DNA of 64,000 nt from Hydractinia symbiolongicarpus (GCF_029227915.1 NC_079887.1:22751650-22815649); one strand, 5' to 3'; shown: positions 38,890-52,621, counted from the stretch's first letter. Translations and numbers: made by a program. Notes: generated by a model from the letters alone, not told the origin.

Positions 38890-41800
38890 TCACCCAGTTC
38901 CGAGAAAATCGGAATAAATAGGGTCGGTTAACTGTTGTTGTTGCGGTTGTTGTTGTTGTTGTTGTTGCGCAAGCGCCATTGCAACTTGTCTCTGCTGCTG
39001 CTGCTGTTGTTGTTGTTGTTGTTGAAGCATGTACTGTTGTCGAAATTGTTGTTGTTGTTGCTGTTGGTTGCTCCATGGTAACTGTGACACCATCTGTTGT
39101 GTTTGTTGTGGCAACGAAACTTGTTGTTGTTGAGATTGTTGTTGTTGCATAAGGAGCTGTTGTTTTGAAGCCATCAGGTCTCCACCAGTGAGAAGATTGC
39201 GAAGAGGATTAGCAAACTAAACATAACGTTAAAAACAAATAAACATTGGATTTACCTACGGGCTAATGACTAGTCTCTCATGTTAATACCCGCATTCTGT
39301 CCCTGCACGATTTCATAGCCGTGCTACGGACACACGAGGTGCGATTTTAGGGTTTTAGTCAGACCTCAAGGAAAAAGAAGATAAAAAGTCATATTTTTAG
39401 TAAAAGAAAGTTCGTGAAAGTAGACTGAAGTATGCAACAAAGAAGTTATTGTATTTTTCTTTTCCCAAAGTTTGATTTCTTTTGTTTTAAAAGTGTCTCT
39501 TTTTATTTTTGGGTAGTTGGTGTTTATACAAAAGTGTATGGAACTGAAGTTGATTTTGTCAAACACAGTTTAGTTGCTTTTAAAGCTTGGTCCCCACTGC
39601 GCAGTTAAGTGCGTATAAGTGCATTTAAAATGTTAAACGCAATTATACGCACTTATACGGCCACCCTAACTTTTCAAAAGTTTTTTCTGAGTTGAGCCAA
39701 CATCTAGGAAAGCCGCATAAGTTTACCAGGTTTTCTCTTGGTTGGTTAAATTCCTTTATTTTACCTCAACTTTCCCGTCCCTTGCTTTATTTAACTCCAG
39801 TTTTCGCTGGCTTAAAGAAAAATTAGTGGGTGTTGCCAGCATTTCAGCAACCATTCTATAAATTACCTGTAGTTGATGCTGGCGAGCAAGAAGTTGTGCT
39901 GGATTCATCTGAGGGTTGCTTGAAGGGATTTGAGGATTCATCACTGGAGCTCTAACATTTCGAGTCTAAATGAGAGTCACAGGAATTTTATAAAGGTTTG
40001 CGTTAAGTTGAGCAAACTGGCCCATGTAAAATACAGTCTGTGTTAAAGTACGCAAAATACGCCCCGTGTATCGTAAGGTTTGGGCCAAGTTGTGCAAACA
40101 GCGCCCTATTTAACCTAAAGTTTGTGTGAAGTTAACAAACACCGCCAAATGTAACCTAAAGTTTGTAAAATATAGTGCATACAGCGCCCCATACAATTTA
40201 AAATTTACAGTAATTGTGCGAACAGCGCTCAAGGTAAATTACAGTTGATGTAAGTGTGTAAATAGCGCTCCATTTAACAAAGTTAGTGAGTACTAAAATG
40301 TGCAAACAGATGCGCGTGTGAAAAAGTAAATACCAACCATCATGTTCATATCATTGGTTTTATTCGTCATTTGATTTTTATCTTGACTGATGATGGCCTA
40401 AAAATGAACACAAGAATTAAATGGGGGGACAATTGTGCCCTTGAATTCTTTATAGATGACTTGATTGGAACCTCGTTCAGCACACTGACTGTAGAAATAA
40501 AAAGAAAACTAGCTTAGAATAAACTTACCCCAAGTCTATTAACAAAGTTTTGCTGAAAGAAATAATATGATATATATTAGTAATTATACTTTATATACAT
40601 CTTAGTTTCTTAGAAGAAAAATACTTGAACTGGAAGAGATTGAAATAGATTACGTTTTTAGCAAATATATCTCTAACCGATCAAGGTTACCTGTTGTTCC
40701 GGAATGATACCAATAAAAGCCTTCTTTTTCGGAGAATACATGAGAAGCAAAACACGTACATGGTTCGGATCAGGAGGACTTGGAGGTTTCAGAATCACAC
40801 ATCCTGCCTACAGTAACAGTAATAACAACCTTTGAGGCATCCTACTTTACATACAGACAGACATTTCCACATAAGACTCCTTATGCGAAATCAGCGAGAT
40901 TCAAGGATATTGAAGAAGGAAAAGTTTGAGAAAATTTATGAACTTTTGAAACAAAAGATGCCTGACAAATTCAAGAAATATACAGGAGAATTGACAAATT
41001 TTAAGGGGAACAAAAAAAAGTTTAAAAAAGGGGAAGAACTTTTGTTAAAAAAACAAGCTTGTTTATTCCAAAACTGTGTGAACTTACAAACTTTTGACCA
41101 GTCCCTCCACCAGGATTACCAGCCGGTCCTGCGCCATTCATAACACGATACATCGCCTGTAGTGTCTCACTGTCGCTTGATGTGAAGTGGAAGATGATAA
41201 TTTTAGCATGTTTAAGAAAGTCCGATAAAGTTTGCTGAACGAAAACAAAAACAACAAGCTATTATATCGTATTCAAAAGAGGCGAAACATGACAACCAAT
41301 AATCACAATGACAGGTATTGTCGTATTAGCCAATCAAATAAAGGAGCTTATCCAATCACGTGATGCAAAAACACTGCTTTTTAATAAGGCAATCAATTAG
41401 TCAGGGTGTAATCAAGACTTCCCAGCAGACGTGAAACAGCATTTCTTAACTGAAATTTATAATGAATTTCCCAATTTATTAGAGAAGCTCACTATCTTTA
41501 CTTATGGGACTTTTAACTTATAGAAATTATAAATGAAAAATATTTCATTATCACCTGAAACCAACTTGATGAAATCTCCATTTATGTATTACAGCCATTA
41601 TTTTAGAATTCTAAATTACCCCCTGGAAAAGTAGAAGGCTATTTTCTTATTAGCCAATCATGTGAAGGCAAACTAATACTGCATTCGAATTTTACGTTTT
41701 CTCACGCTAAAAATCTGTCAACGTGAGATCGGCAACTATAAAGTGTTTTAAACTTTATGGATTTTTTCACAATATTGGTGGTACACAGCGATTTTACAAA

Positions 41801-44800
41801 GATGCAAGAACGGCGATTACAGCGATTAAACTTTCATACCTAGGCTCCTTGAAGGCAAACAACTGCTGACATGATTGTCACATCAACCGCCATTACAGTA
41901 ACAGTTAAAAACAACGCAACATTTGAAGAATGCAATATTGTTAGCACGTTTTAATTAATACCAAAAATAGTCATGGGTCACACTTACCAAATAGGTTTGT
42001 GGAATAAGTTGCATGTGCAGCACTTGTGGCCAAACATCTGTTTTTCTATGGTAAACAAGGTCATTACAATAACAACCGTGGTTTCACATACTTACTGTTT
42101 ATATTGTGTGACATACTGAATATCCTTATCGCAATTTGAAAGTTAATAATATTTAAGCATTTACGGCGATATATGATGAAACACCTATTACCCATAGTGA
42201 GAATATGGGTATATCTTCTAACAGCGAAAACAAAACTATTTCATGCTACCCCGTTGTACTTCTTCACATTACACTGTAATAATATCTAAACAATTCAGTT
42301 TTTAGAAAAAAAAAGACATCGTTAGAGATAATAAGAATAAAAGCAAATTACATTTTATTGGAAAGAACTGAGGAAAAAATGTTTGATTTATATTTTTCCT
42401 GTTAAAAATTCCTTTTTTACTTAAAATAAATATTTTTTAAATTATAAGCTTTCCAAATGATATAAAAATAAAAAAAAATAAAAATATAAAAATTTTAGTG
42501 TTTCATGTATCCTTAAAATTAAACAAGAGTGGAACTAGACTTACAATTCCTCATTCTTTGCTATTGTCGCTTTGCATTCCAGTAACCTGGAAATACTTTT
42601 GCCTGATTCGTTTCCACTAACAGTCTAAAATGTCGACAACATTTGGATTAAAATAGCAACATACATAAAAATCCGAGTTCAAAATTGACATCTCGTACTC
42701 ACAGTTTCTTGCCATTGCAATCTGCCTATCCATGCTAGTTTTCTTTCTCCGTGCTGCGGAACTTGCTGTGCTGGTTGGTGCGGTTGCGGAATTAATTGTG
42801 GTTGAACTAGTGCTGTCCGTACCAAGGGAGTATCACCCGCTGAGATGTTTATGGTTTGTGATGAAGAGACAGACTGGGTTTCAAAGGAAGGTTGTAATGG
42901 TCTATTCTAGATACAAACAAGAAGAATAAAATACACAACTTATTTCTCAGCTGAGAATATGTGAGGTCCTTCACAATGTTCTAAAGAACTATCTAATGTA
43001 GGCAACGTGAGGGAGTTCTATACAAAATGTACATTCTGTGTGAAGAAAAAGCAATGTGGAGGAGCTCACACGTATTATGTGCTTTATGTTTCAATTGACC
43101 TTTTAGGACAGAGATAGGCACAAGTGGAAACCAATAATATCCTCGCAATCGAGGAATTTATATATACTTCCCTTGTCGCAAAATCTTTAAATCAATTTTA
43201 CAACAAGGTTTGATACATTCACATCCATGAGTTTTATTTGTAACATGTCTTTTCACAAAACAAATTTTTCACGTTTAGTAGAGCAGGTGCAAGCAGCATT
43301 TTAAAATCACTATTACCCTAACTTTAAACCTAGCTCACAAACGTCCTGTCTCGTTTAAGGCCTATGGAAAACTTAATTCTAGGCACTCATTGACATAGTA
43401 ATATATCCTTAGGGATAAAACAACAAGAATCTTATGCTAACCGTTTTTGCAATATTTGTCATAACTTCAGCTGTCATGGCACCTTGTAAAGACGCTGAAT
43501 TGCCAGTCTGTAAATATGCACTCATGTTAATATTTCCGGGAGGTTGATTGGAATTGGGTTGCATGAAACTAGTTTGAACAGGTTCTTCTTGTTTCATTCT
43601 TTTCTGCGGGTGAGGATTAGGATCTAACAAATATAAAAACGATCCGTGTCTAAATGCGATGAAAACTATTTTATCAAAAACATGTGTTTGAAAATTTAAC
43701 AAGCAGCTGATATGAAGTGATGTTTATACCGTCGTAATAAAAATAAGCCTCAAAATCAGAACTATTAACATAAACAAACCTAGTTCAACTGGTTAAAACC
43801 TGGTGTCCTTTACCGATTGGCTCACAAAGAAACCAAAAGTTTTATAAAGTTTACAAAGAACCTAAAATGGAGTAGCTCCTTTTTGTCAACTAACAATCAT
43901 TACTGATATTGTTCTGCAGTGGTTACTGTACTCAAGAGTAACATATTTTTGTCTCAAATTTTACAAACAAATTTTTAAACTAAGGCCGGAATAGACCAAG
44001 AATAGCTGTTTTATACTCAGACAGTACAGCAAACTATCTCTTCTAACAAATTGTGAAGGACAATCACCAACCTTGTTCAGTATTTTTATTTTTGGTTGCA
44101 AAGCTAGGTTCTAATTTTACAGTTTGATCACTGACTGATGTATCTTGCACTGAAAAGAAACACAAATGAAAATGTAATGTTAGAAATAAAATATATATTC
44201 AAGTTGCCATCATAATATCATTATCAAATTATCATACCACATTTCGCTACAACGTTTATTTCGCAGCGGTAAATAGAGGGCTGCATTTATCATAGGGGGT
44301 GTTTATTAAAAAATTTGGTATTGCAGTAGTTAAAATCTCAAAATCATCAAAAGTCAATCTGTGTACCGTTTCTTTTATATGGTAAATAAAATATTTATTA
44401 TAATTTAGTGTCTTGGTAACCTTTCGTTTACGATAAGAAAGTGGACATAGTAGCGAACTTAGCAAAGTGGATACTTGTTACACTAACATGGTAGTTTGAT
44501 CCCTTTCAAAAATACCATGTGATTGCTGTGAGTGGCATACTTTGAAGACTGAGATATAACTTCAGCAGCATCATTGCGAGAAGTCTAAATAATTAACACA
44601 TCGTCGTTAATGTAAACAGTCTACAGAATAAAATTAGGTTGCACTTTTGAATATTCATGGATAAATGTTAGACTCAATTCAATAACACGTTTTCAATATT
44701 CAAAGTTTATTATACTTTTGTGATACATTCACCAAATTTTAAGGAGGGCTCTAAATCGTGAGGGGCGATAACTGAAAGAAGCACTTCTTAATTTTCTTCT

Positions 44801-47800
44801 TATGCAATTTTTAAGTGTTTAAGCTAAATATAAACATTACCTTCATAACGAGATCTTTAAATTGTGGAACACAGCGAGAACATATTAATGACAAATGTAT
44901 TGATCTCTTAAACACAAAAGGTACAGTTTCTAAGATTGCTGAATAGAGCACATTAACAAAGGACAAAAATACCATGAAGGCTTGTTTCCATTCGACTGCA
45001 TTATTTTTAGTGCAAAAAGCCTTAAATTTTACAAAATCTCTGATTTTTCCATAAAATGCACACCTTAACAAAAAACTTTCATGCTATAGCATACAACGCA
45101 GTCAAAAGCTTTAACAATAAAAAAAGAAAGAAAAAAGCTAGATTCAATGCTTAATTAGGATGAATGCTTTAGTCAGCAGTCTAAGCCATTAAAATTTGAC
45201 GATTACTGCAGTAAATTGTAAAAAATCTCTTACTTTTACAAACAAATCAAGAAGCGAATCAAAGCTTGTTCCGTTGTACGCATTATTCCCCAACACAGGA
45301 AGGTTATATGGAGGAGCATTTGCCACAACTATGCAATGTCTGACAATATTTGAATTGCTTAAAGACAACAAAACAACAAAGATATCATGATAGCTTCTCT
45401 GTTTCAAAAAAACACAAAACAAGTTGATTTTAACTAGCTTGACATTATTTATATGTATAAATGTCCATTTTTTAAATTTTCATGCCTATTATTAAGTTTA
45501 AAAAAAATTCTCTTAAATACAAGTACTTATTATTTTTTGAGAAAAAGGAAATAAATAAATAATCTCTTGATAATCTTAGAAATTAATGTAAATTTAGCTC
45601 TTGTAATGGACTCCTCTTATACTTATGTATACCACAATCTTCATGTAAAATATTTAGATTGAAGATGACATCTTGAAGATGACATCTTGAAACATGAATC
45701 GAATACAAAAAAATGTTTAGTTTTTGTTAGAATTTTTGTGATTTTTAAATACATGATAGAACAAGTAGACCATAAAAGAGAAAAAGATAGTGAAAGAAAT
45801 AGTGAAAGAAATTGATGTCAAATGACCTAGCTAAGGTTGAATTTGATAGTAAAAAATTGATAGTGAAAAAATAGCAGGTGATACTAATGGTTGACATACC
45901 TCTCTCTTGGTTTGGCGATATCTTCAAAAGTCTAAATAAACCATAATTGCCTAGTTCAAATTTCATAAAAAAGATGAAGAGGAATTTATTATTGTTCATA
46001 CGGGGGAGAGCTGGCCTGGTCGGGTATCTCACTTAGCTGAAGTCTCACAGTTAGTGAAATTGATAGTGAAATTGATTGATTGGGTTGCCTTTATATATCA
46101 TCGTACGATTGTTTCTTGGCAAAACAATGCGTAAAATCATCCAATATAAACATTCTCCAGCCTGGCGAAGTAAGAAGGGGGAGGAAATATGAACATTGAG
46201 TGAATTTAATCTGAGGTATGCAAGCCTAGGATACAAGGCCATCTCACCTTACATAAACAACCCCTGAAAGTAAATATATAATTTTACAACTGTAAATGTG
46301 CAAAATGTATGTATATACCTGCAATGCAACTGCCAAACCTTCACCAAGCAACGAACAGTTTGTAAGACCACCACCATCCAACCTAAAAGGAAAGTACTAG
46401 TACACACCCACAGACAACAAAACTAAGGGATATTTGACCAATGCAGCATACCTGAAAGTATACTGACCAAAAACTACCTGATAAAGATATTCACAGCATT
46501 CCCTGCCCTCCCCTACCCTACAGATATAAATTTTATGCTTAGCACATAGGTTTTAACTTATAAGTGTGGTCTCATCCCGGTCTGTGAAGGCTACACAATA
46601 AACAATTACTTTATTTTGTTGATCTGATTTTTAAAATCATATGCGTTTCTCGTTGCTTTTCTTCGTGTAACGTTGCATCCAATTTGAGGTTTATTTACAA
46701 ACGTCAACAAACAAAATTGTGTAGCAGCGCTCTGAAGAATCAAAATAATAAATGATAATTATATACATATTTTGTACTTGAATTTAAATATATATTTCAC
46801 CCTGGGTGGAGATTTTGACAATATTGATATATTTAAACTTGTCAATTGTTGTTGTGATTTTTGCAAAATAACCAAACTCAACCTAATTGTACTTTGAAAA
46901 GTTCGAATAATCCAGTGACGTATCCAGGGGGGATATTGATAACAGTAGGCACAAAAATTAGGATTGCCAAAAAATAGTTTCTACTGCTCTTGAAAAGCGA
47001 TATAGTTAAAAATCTTTAAAAAAATACAACTTTTTTTATATTAAAGCACATGTTTCGGATTCTTTATGAGCCCATTGGTAATTAATTTATTACAAAAATC
47101 TTATAATTTTAGTTGTTGTGTCATTTGATTTATGCAGATATTTTATACTGATATGACACCATCATAGTTCTGATACTTTTGTGCTGCATTTTATTTGTAA
47201 ATCTTTCCTACAGGTCACATTTACATTTTACTGAATTCACTTGTGTAATAAAAGTTATATATATATATCACAATGTCTTGTAAAAATATTTTAAATATTT
47301 TGGAAACATTATCAAAGATATAGTTAAGCTGTTTGGTAAAGTAAATATTTAAAGAGGCAACATTCAGCATCTCTCCCCTATGCACTTTTCTGTGGAAGCT
47401 TGTATCACCTAGATACGTCGCTGTAATTTCTACACATTTGACATCTCAAAAATAATTCCCAGTCTTCTTTTGGGATATACAAATACAAATTCTGAAATAA
47501 AATTTATTTATAACCTCTGCACCAAGCCAGTCTGTTTCCATTGGTTGTACACCTCCATTAAAGAATCTGAAATTAGGAATAGATGTAGATACAGTCAAAC
47601 CTGCCTTCCCGGTCACTTCTATAAGACAACCACCTCTTTACCACAACCACTACTGATTCTATTTCAGTGCACATCACTGTATAAGATTTTACCTCCAATG
47701 GGCAACTTTTAAAGTACAAAATAAAAAAATATTTTTCTGAAACAGTAACACAAACATTTGTGAAAAAGCATTTAAACAAGAGCAATCACTCTCTCCGTAT

Positions 47801-48106
47801 TGATGGGCCTGGAATAACTTTTTTTTGTTGAATTTTGAAATCCTCTTTACACAAAATATTTAATTCACTATTGAGCATTCGCTTTTGTGACAGTAAAACA
47901 CCAAAGTTTGGAAGTCAATAAATGTTGACTGGCTGTTATTTCATTGAGCAACGAATTATGAACAAGATTTATTTAAGCCAAAAAAAATGCACTTACGTGA
48001 TGATAGGGAATAGGTAAGACTTCTTTATTTCCTCAAAATGTTCTCCATTTATCACACTGGATTCAATCACAAATATAACATCATGTAACTTTTCCGTGAT
48101 TAACAT
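38890..48106 (-). CDS. MED25: Mediator complex subunit 25
   Basis: Exons on the minus strand: 48106-47997, 47566-47515, 46731-46610, 46382-46319, 45931-45900, 45357-45234, 44906-44841, 44584-44516, 44149-44072, 43623-43442, 42906-42703, 42624-42545, 42045-41988, 41234-41088, 40807-40691, 40552-40529, 40397-40338, 39965-39867, 39216-38890. They encode about 670 residues. The N-terminal VWA domain (DVIFVIESS, GGGLTNCSLLGEGLAVALQ, HCIVVANAPPYNLP) docks on Mediator. The ACID/PTOV domain (RLQWQET, WPQVLHMQLIPQTYL, KIIIFHFTSSDSETLQAMYR, RVLLLMYSPKKKAFIGIIP) binds activators. The last exon carries an LRNLL nuclear-receptor box and polyglutamine. The 44516/44149 junction is out of phase by one base, so a small exon is probably missing there. 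The initiation codon is tentative, because no in-frame stop lies just upstream. Confidence 0.9.
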
Positions 48107-48186
48107 TATAAATGACAATGAATCAACTAGCTTTAAAATTTAAATCATACTGTTACCTAAAAAAATTAATCTTGTGTCAAAATGAT

Positions 48187-49413
48187 GTATATGGACATGT
48201 TCAAAAATGGGTGGCAAAAAATTGCCTAAAATTGGACACTTTCATTTTTGTGAGTTTTTTATCTCTGGTTTGCAAGTACTATAAAATTTCACCATTATTT
48301 TTTGTAATTATTATTACCCTATCAGGACATATATTTCAAATCCTTTTTAGGTCAATCATTCACAAAGATATAGCCAAAATGCTTGTGGAAAAAAAAGGAC
48401 AAAAAAATCACACCCCTTAAAAAGTCAAAAGGATAAAAATGTTTATAACATCTTTTGAAGTTGGTTTTAAGCTATAATTTTCAACTTGTGGATAAATTAT
48501 AACATCATGATCTTTATTGAGCTAAAAAAATTCTAAAAAATCACAAAAATGATAAAATATCACACTTCTTTTCTCAGAATTTGTTACTTTTTACCTCTTC
48601 ACTGTCTAATATGCCAAAACATATGGGGAAATTTAAAGAAATACTGAAGTTGAACAATAATTCCATAATTAACAAATTAGATTCAGAAATTTCATTCATG
48701 AACGAAAATTGATAAAAAACTCAACTGATATCAAAATATTTCTTAAAATAAGCTACTTTATAATTAAAAAACAAATATGAATGATTACTGGTTAAAATGT
48801 TCAAGATGGGTTTATAAAAAATAATTGCTCAAGGTAACTGAATTTTAGTGAGAAGACAGCACTCAAGGGAAGAAAAAGGGTTAAATTGTCACAAGCTTGA
48901 GAAATTAATAAAAAAAATACCAAAAAATGTTAAATTATCAATTTTAACTAAAAAACATTATATTTACTGTACCTGATATAAGTATTTAAATCCATAAAGT
49001 TTTTATAATAACTTATAATGGACTTATCAGTATAAATTTTACGTTTTTTGATATATATGATAAAGTTATCATTATTTTGTAACAAAGTATGTGAACTTAC
49101 TGCCCTGAAAAGAATTTTCTATTACTAATATATTACTGATATGATCTGCACTATCATTTTAGAAAATTTACTAACTGATTTCAAGAAATGGGGTAAAAAA
49201 GTCACAATGTGATATTTTTACCATGTTTCTGTTTCTGATAACTTTTCAGCTAATATTCTGGTAACAATCGATTTCAAATGTGCAATGCTATATTTTCTGA
49301 AATTTTTAAAATGATTAAACAAAAATCAATAAATTTTTCAAAAAAAAAAAAAAAAAATTGGCAATTTTGTAATGTCCAACAGACTGCCACCCATTTTTGA
49401 ACATGTCCATATA
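48187..49413. mobile_element. Non-autonomous element with 30-bp terminal inverted repeats
   Basis: The 5' end starts GTATATGGACATGTTCAAAA and continues ATGGGTGGCA. The exact complement closes at 49384-49413, so 30 bp match with no difference seen. The 1.2-kb interior is very AT-rich, has a poly-A run near 49340-49357 and shows no transposase. Flanks could supply a TA target site. The element lies just upstream of MED25. The superfamily is unknown. Confidence 0.75.
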
Positions 49414-50279
49414 CGGAACACACACAACACTATGGAACACATATAAACACAGGTTTTGGCATAGGTCATCCTGATTAAAAATGCTTTGCAAGGATGGCCA
49501 TTTCTAATCCAATTATAAACGAAACACAGAATATATATACGCACATTTTCATAAGAAATATATAAGCATCTAGTTGTATCCAGAATTTTCTAAAAAATGC
49601 AGTTTATTTTTTCCAATTTTTTGGCAAATTGGATCAATTACATTAACAAAAATGCTTTGCATGGCACATCCCAATTAAAACTACTTGCGAAAATTATTAT
49701 TAAAGCTTTTTAAAACAAACATTTGCAAAATAAAATTTATCAGTTTAAGAAGAATTATATAAAATTAATACAAATAGTAAACATTAAAATAGATATTCAT
49801 TTCATATAATGTAACTGTTCCAGAAAAAATAAATACTAGTGCCCAATTCCTTTTTTTAAGCAAATATTTTAGCATTTGTAACTTTTTATAATATGGTCTA
49901 AAATTTACGAGAATTTGTACCTGACTTTTTTAAGATCAGCTAAGTTAATTTTTGATTCTAAAAATAATTAAATTTAACGCAGTCCATTTTATTACCGAAA
50001 CTTTTACAATAGCAATTTATGACTGTATTTCAGTTACAAATTAAAGAAACACTTTTTATCTTAATCTGGAATTTTTAAAATGAGTTAAGCACATTTATTG
50101 AGACATATAATTTATATGAAAACTTTATAAATAAAAAGATACTAGTGTTTGAAAATTGAAGTTAAGGTTGTTGTCATGTGGTGCCCAACATTGTTCAACA
50201 CTGAAATGCCAGCAATAAGGTGATAAATATAATCTTTTATCCTGTACAATTTCTGTCCAGTGCAGCTCATCATAAAGGC
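49414..50279. other. AT-rich intergenic stretch
   Basis: I see no gene, exon or clear repeat here. Confidence 0.5.
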
Positions 50280-50575
50280 ATGTGTGGCGTCAAAGATTAG
50301 TTGCTATAGCTTTCACACTCTGTGCAGGAGACTGCGGTTCGATTCCTCTTGACGACGATTCAACATGGGCAAGTGAATGTTACTATAGCCCTGGGTTAAC
50401 TCAAGCCATGTGAGTTGTCTAGTAAAGCCCTAATTGGATCTGCGTAGCTCAAAATGAGCATTAAATACTCTAAGACTCTCTATCTAAGCCATGGCACCTC
50501 CTGGAAATAATAGACAAGGTATATCCTTCGATATTTGTGAGGCTAGCCATGTAAAATATGCAATGTATCTATCTA
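50280..50575 (+). mobile_element. tRNA-derived SINE, copy 1
   Basis: A perfect RNA polymerase III B box, GGTTCGATTCC, lies at 50336-50346, downstream of an A-box-like stretch. The body and tail (ATCTAAGCCATGG, GATATTTGTGAGGCTAGCC, ATGTAAAATATGCA) recur at 52645-52765 and 63535-63785. The tRNA-like head does not fold as a complete tRNA, so I call it a SINE and not a gene. Confidence 0.75.
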
Positions 50576-50630
50576 AATATCATGTTATACTATTTGTGAT
50601 TGAACATTATAGGAATGTGGCGTTGTAGCT

Positions 50631-52439
50631 TTGTGTGTGAGACAGGGTTTAAAGGATATTTTAAATAATAAAGATAACAACAGTAGATCTAGCACTTCTT
50701 CCTTAAAAATAAATGATAAAATAATCTCTGAAAAATTAACTGTAGCTAATGCTTTTAATGAACATTTTACTTCTGTTGCAGATAAAATTAGAAACCAAAT
50801 TCCACATAACAATACACACTTTTCTTCTTACCTAAAAAATAATAATAGTAACTCATTATTCTTTAACCCTGTAACAATAGAAGAAGTTTTAAAGATCATA
50901 AATAACCTTGATTTAACCAAAGCATCGGGCCCAAACAGTGTCCCTAATCTTATCTTAAAACAAGCCAACATAGCAATTTCTGCAATATTAACCAAACTTT
51001 TTAATCTTTCCCTACAACAAGGTGTATTCCCAAACATATTAAAGATGGTTAGTGTCATACCAATCTACAAGAATAAAGGGTCTCCTCTTGATCCAAATAA
51101 TTATAGACCCATATCATTATTAAGCAATTTGGATAAGATCTTTGAAAAAATAATTAAAAACCGATTAATTTCTTTCCTAGATTCTAATAAAATTATAACC
51201 AATAAACAATTTGGATTTAGGACCAAACATTCAACCACCCATGCACTAATTAGTCTCACTGAAACTATTCGACAAAATTTAGATAATTGTAAGTTTGCAT
51301 GTGGAATCTTCATAGACCTTCAAAAGGCCTTTGATACTGTATCACACGAAATTCTCCTTTCAAAGCTTGAACATTATGGAATTAGAGGTGTAACAAACTC
51401 CTGGTTTCGCTCCTATCTCAGCGATAGGGTACAATATGTCTCCCTAACTAACACCAAATCTAAAAAACTTTTTATTAAACATGGAGTTCCCCAAGGTTCC
51501 GTTCTTGGTCCTATTTTATTTTTACTTTATATTAATGATTTAATTAACTCAATAACTTTTTCAGAAATTTTTCATTTTGCAGATGACACTTGCATGTTAT
51601 ATGCTAACCATAATCTGAAAAAAATGCAGAAGCATTTAAATATAGATTTAAAATGTATATATAAATGGCTAACTGCAAATAAAATAGCATTAAATGTAGC
51701 AAAGACTGAAGTCATCCTATTTAGGCAAAGAAATAAAGCAGTCAACTATGATATAAGGCTGAAATTAAATGGAAAAAAACTTGAATTCTCATCTCATGTA
51801 AGATATCTAGGTATATTAATAGATGAATTTCTAGATTGGGATTTCCACATATCTTATATTGGCAATAAATTAAGAAAAACAAATGGAGCTCTTTGCAAAC
51901 TAAGATATTATGTGCCTAAGGATATCCTACTTTCAATTTACCATGCATTATTTTCTTCTCATATTTCTTATAGTCCGCAAGTGTGGGGTCTCACTTCAAA
52001 GTCGTGTAGAATTTTTCGCTTACAAAAAGCTGCTCTCCGAATCATTACTTTTTCTAAATTTAACTCACCATCAAATCCTATTTTTCTTAATCTTAATATT
52101 CTTACTCTTTCAGATCTTATAAAATTTCTCAACATTATTTTAACTTTTAATATTATAAATCTGCATTCTCCAGGTAATATTTGTGATATTTTTAAATTGG
52201 TCTGCCATTCATCTAATCATTCAACAAGAAGTAAATCCATTAAACTTCTAGCTAGACCTTCTGTTAGGACTACCTCATTTGGTCTCAAATCTATACGTTA
52301 CCAATCTATTATTAATTGGAACAATATCCAACAACACTTTCACCAATACGACCTAGCCTCTCTCACTCTAAAACAACTAAAAAAAATCTGCAAAACTTAT
52401 CTTCTGGATTGCTATAACACTAATCTCTCCACTGCATAA
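50631..52439 (+). CDS. LINE reverse transcriptase ORF2 fragment
   Basis: This 602-codon open frame has the non-LTR reverse transcriptase motifs in order: NNYRPISLLSNLDKIFEKII (about residue 156), GIFIDLQKAFDTVSHEILL (about 225), GVPQGSVLGPILFLLYINDL (about 286), the catalytic FADD with following T-C-M (about 316), then thumb and C-terminal regions (HVRYLGILID). The endonuclease that precedes these in intact ORF2 is absent, because the copy is 5'-truncated near 50636. The listed start is therefore only the first open codon, not a real initiation codon. It resembles the Jockey/CR1 group, but the clade is not certain. The uninterrupted frame suggests a fairly young insertion. Confidence 0.9.
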   Translation: MCVRQGLKDILNNKDNNSRSSTSSLKINDKIISEKLTVANAFNEHFTSVADKIRNQIPHNNTHFSSYLKNNNSNSLFFNPVTIEEVLKIINNLDLTKASGPNSVPNLILKQANIAISAILTKLFNLSLQQGVFPNILKMVSVIPIYKNKGSPLDPNNYRPISLLSNLDKIFEKIIKNRLISFLDSNKIITNKQFGFRTKHSTTHALISLTETIRQNLDNCKFACGIFIDLQKAFDTVSHEILLSKLEHYGIRGVTNSWFRSYLSDRVQYVSLTNTKSKKLFIKHGVPQGSVLGPILFLLYINDLINSITFSEIFHFADDTCMLYANHNLKKMQKHLNIDLKCIYKWLTANKIALNVAKTEVILFRQRNKAVNYDIRLKLNGKKLEFSSHVRYLGILIDEFLDWDFHISYIGNKLRKTNGALCKLRYYVPKDILLSIYHALFSSHISYSPQVWGLTSKSCRIFRLQKAALRIITFSKFNSPSNPIFLNLNILTLSDLIKFLNIILTFNIINLHSPGNICDIFKLVCHSSNHSTRSKSIKLLARPSVRTTSFGLKSIRYQSIINWNNIQQHFHQYDLASLTLKQLKKICKTYLLDCYNTNLSTA

Positions 52440-52621
52440 AAAAGATTTTACTAAAAAAATTTTTTTTGTAGTGTCATACTGCTTATTGCAATCGTTTGAT
52501 CTTATATAGGTGGCCATCACCTACATTAGTATTTATACTATCTGATGGTCTCCCCGTAGGTATTTATTTAATGTAAAATATACAGTTATCTCACACAAAA
52601 TAAATACTACTACTACTACTT
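50636..52621 (+). mobile_element. 5'-truncated LINE with (CTA)n tail
   Basis: The element comprises the reverse transcriptase frame, a 3' UTR of about 165 bp and a terminal (CTA)n repeat at about 52604-52620. Truncation at the 5' end is the usual result of incomplete reverse transcription. Flanking target duplications were not recognised. SINE copies lie on both sides within 100 bp. Confidence 0.8.

Noticed and set aside
44910-44938. Upstream acceptors for the MED25 exon at 44906
   Set aside because: They leave the wrong phase or add a stop. The acceptor before 44906 joins in phase 0 and aligns residue for residue with the VWA domain.
50290-50360. Functional tRNA gene at the B box
   Set aside because: The B box is perfect, but the flanking bases do not form the acceptor and anticodon stems. 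The block recurs with SINE sequence.
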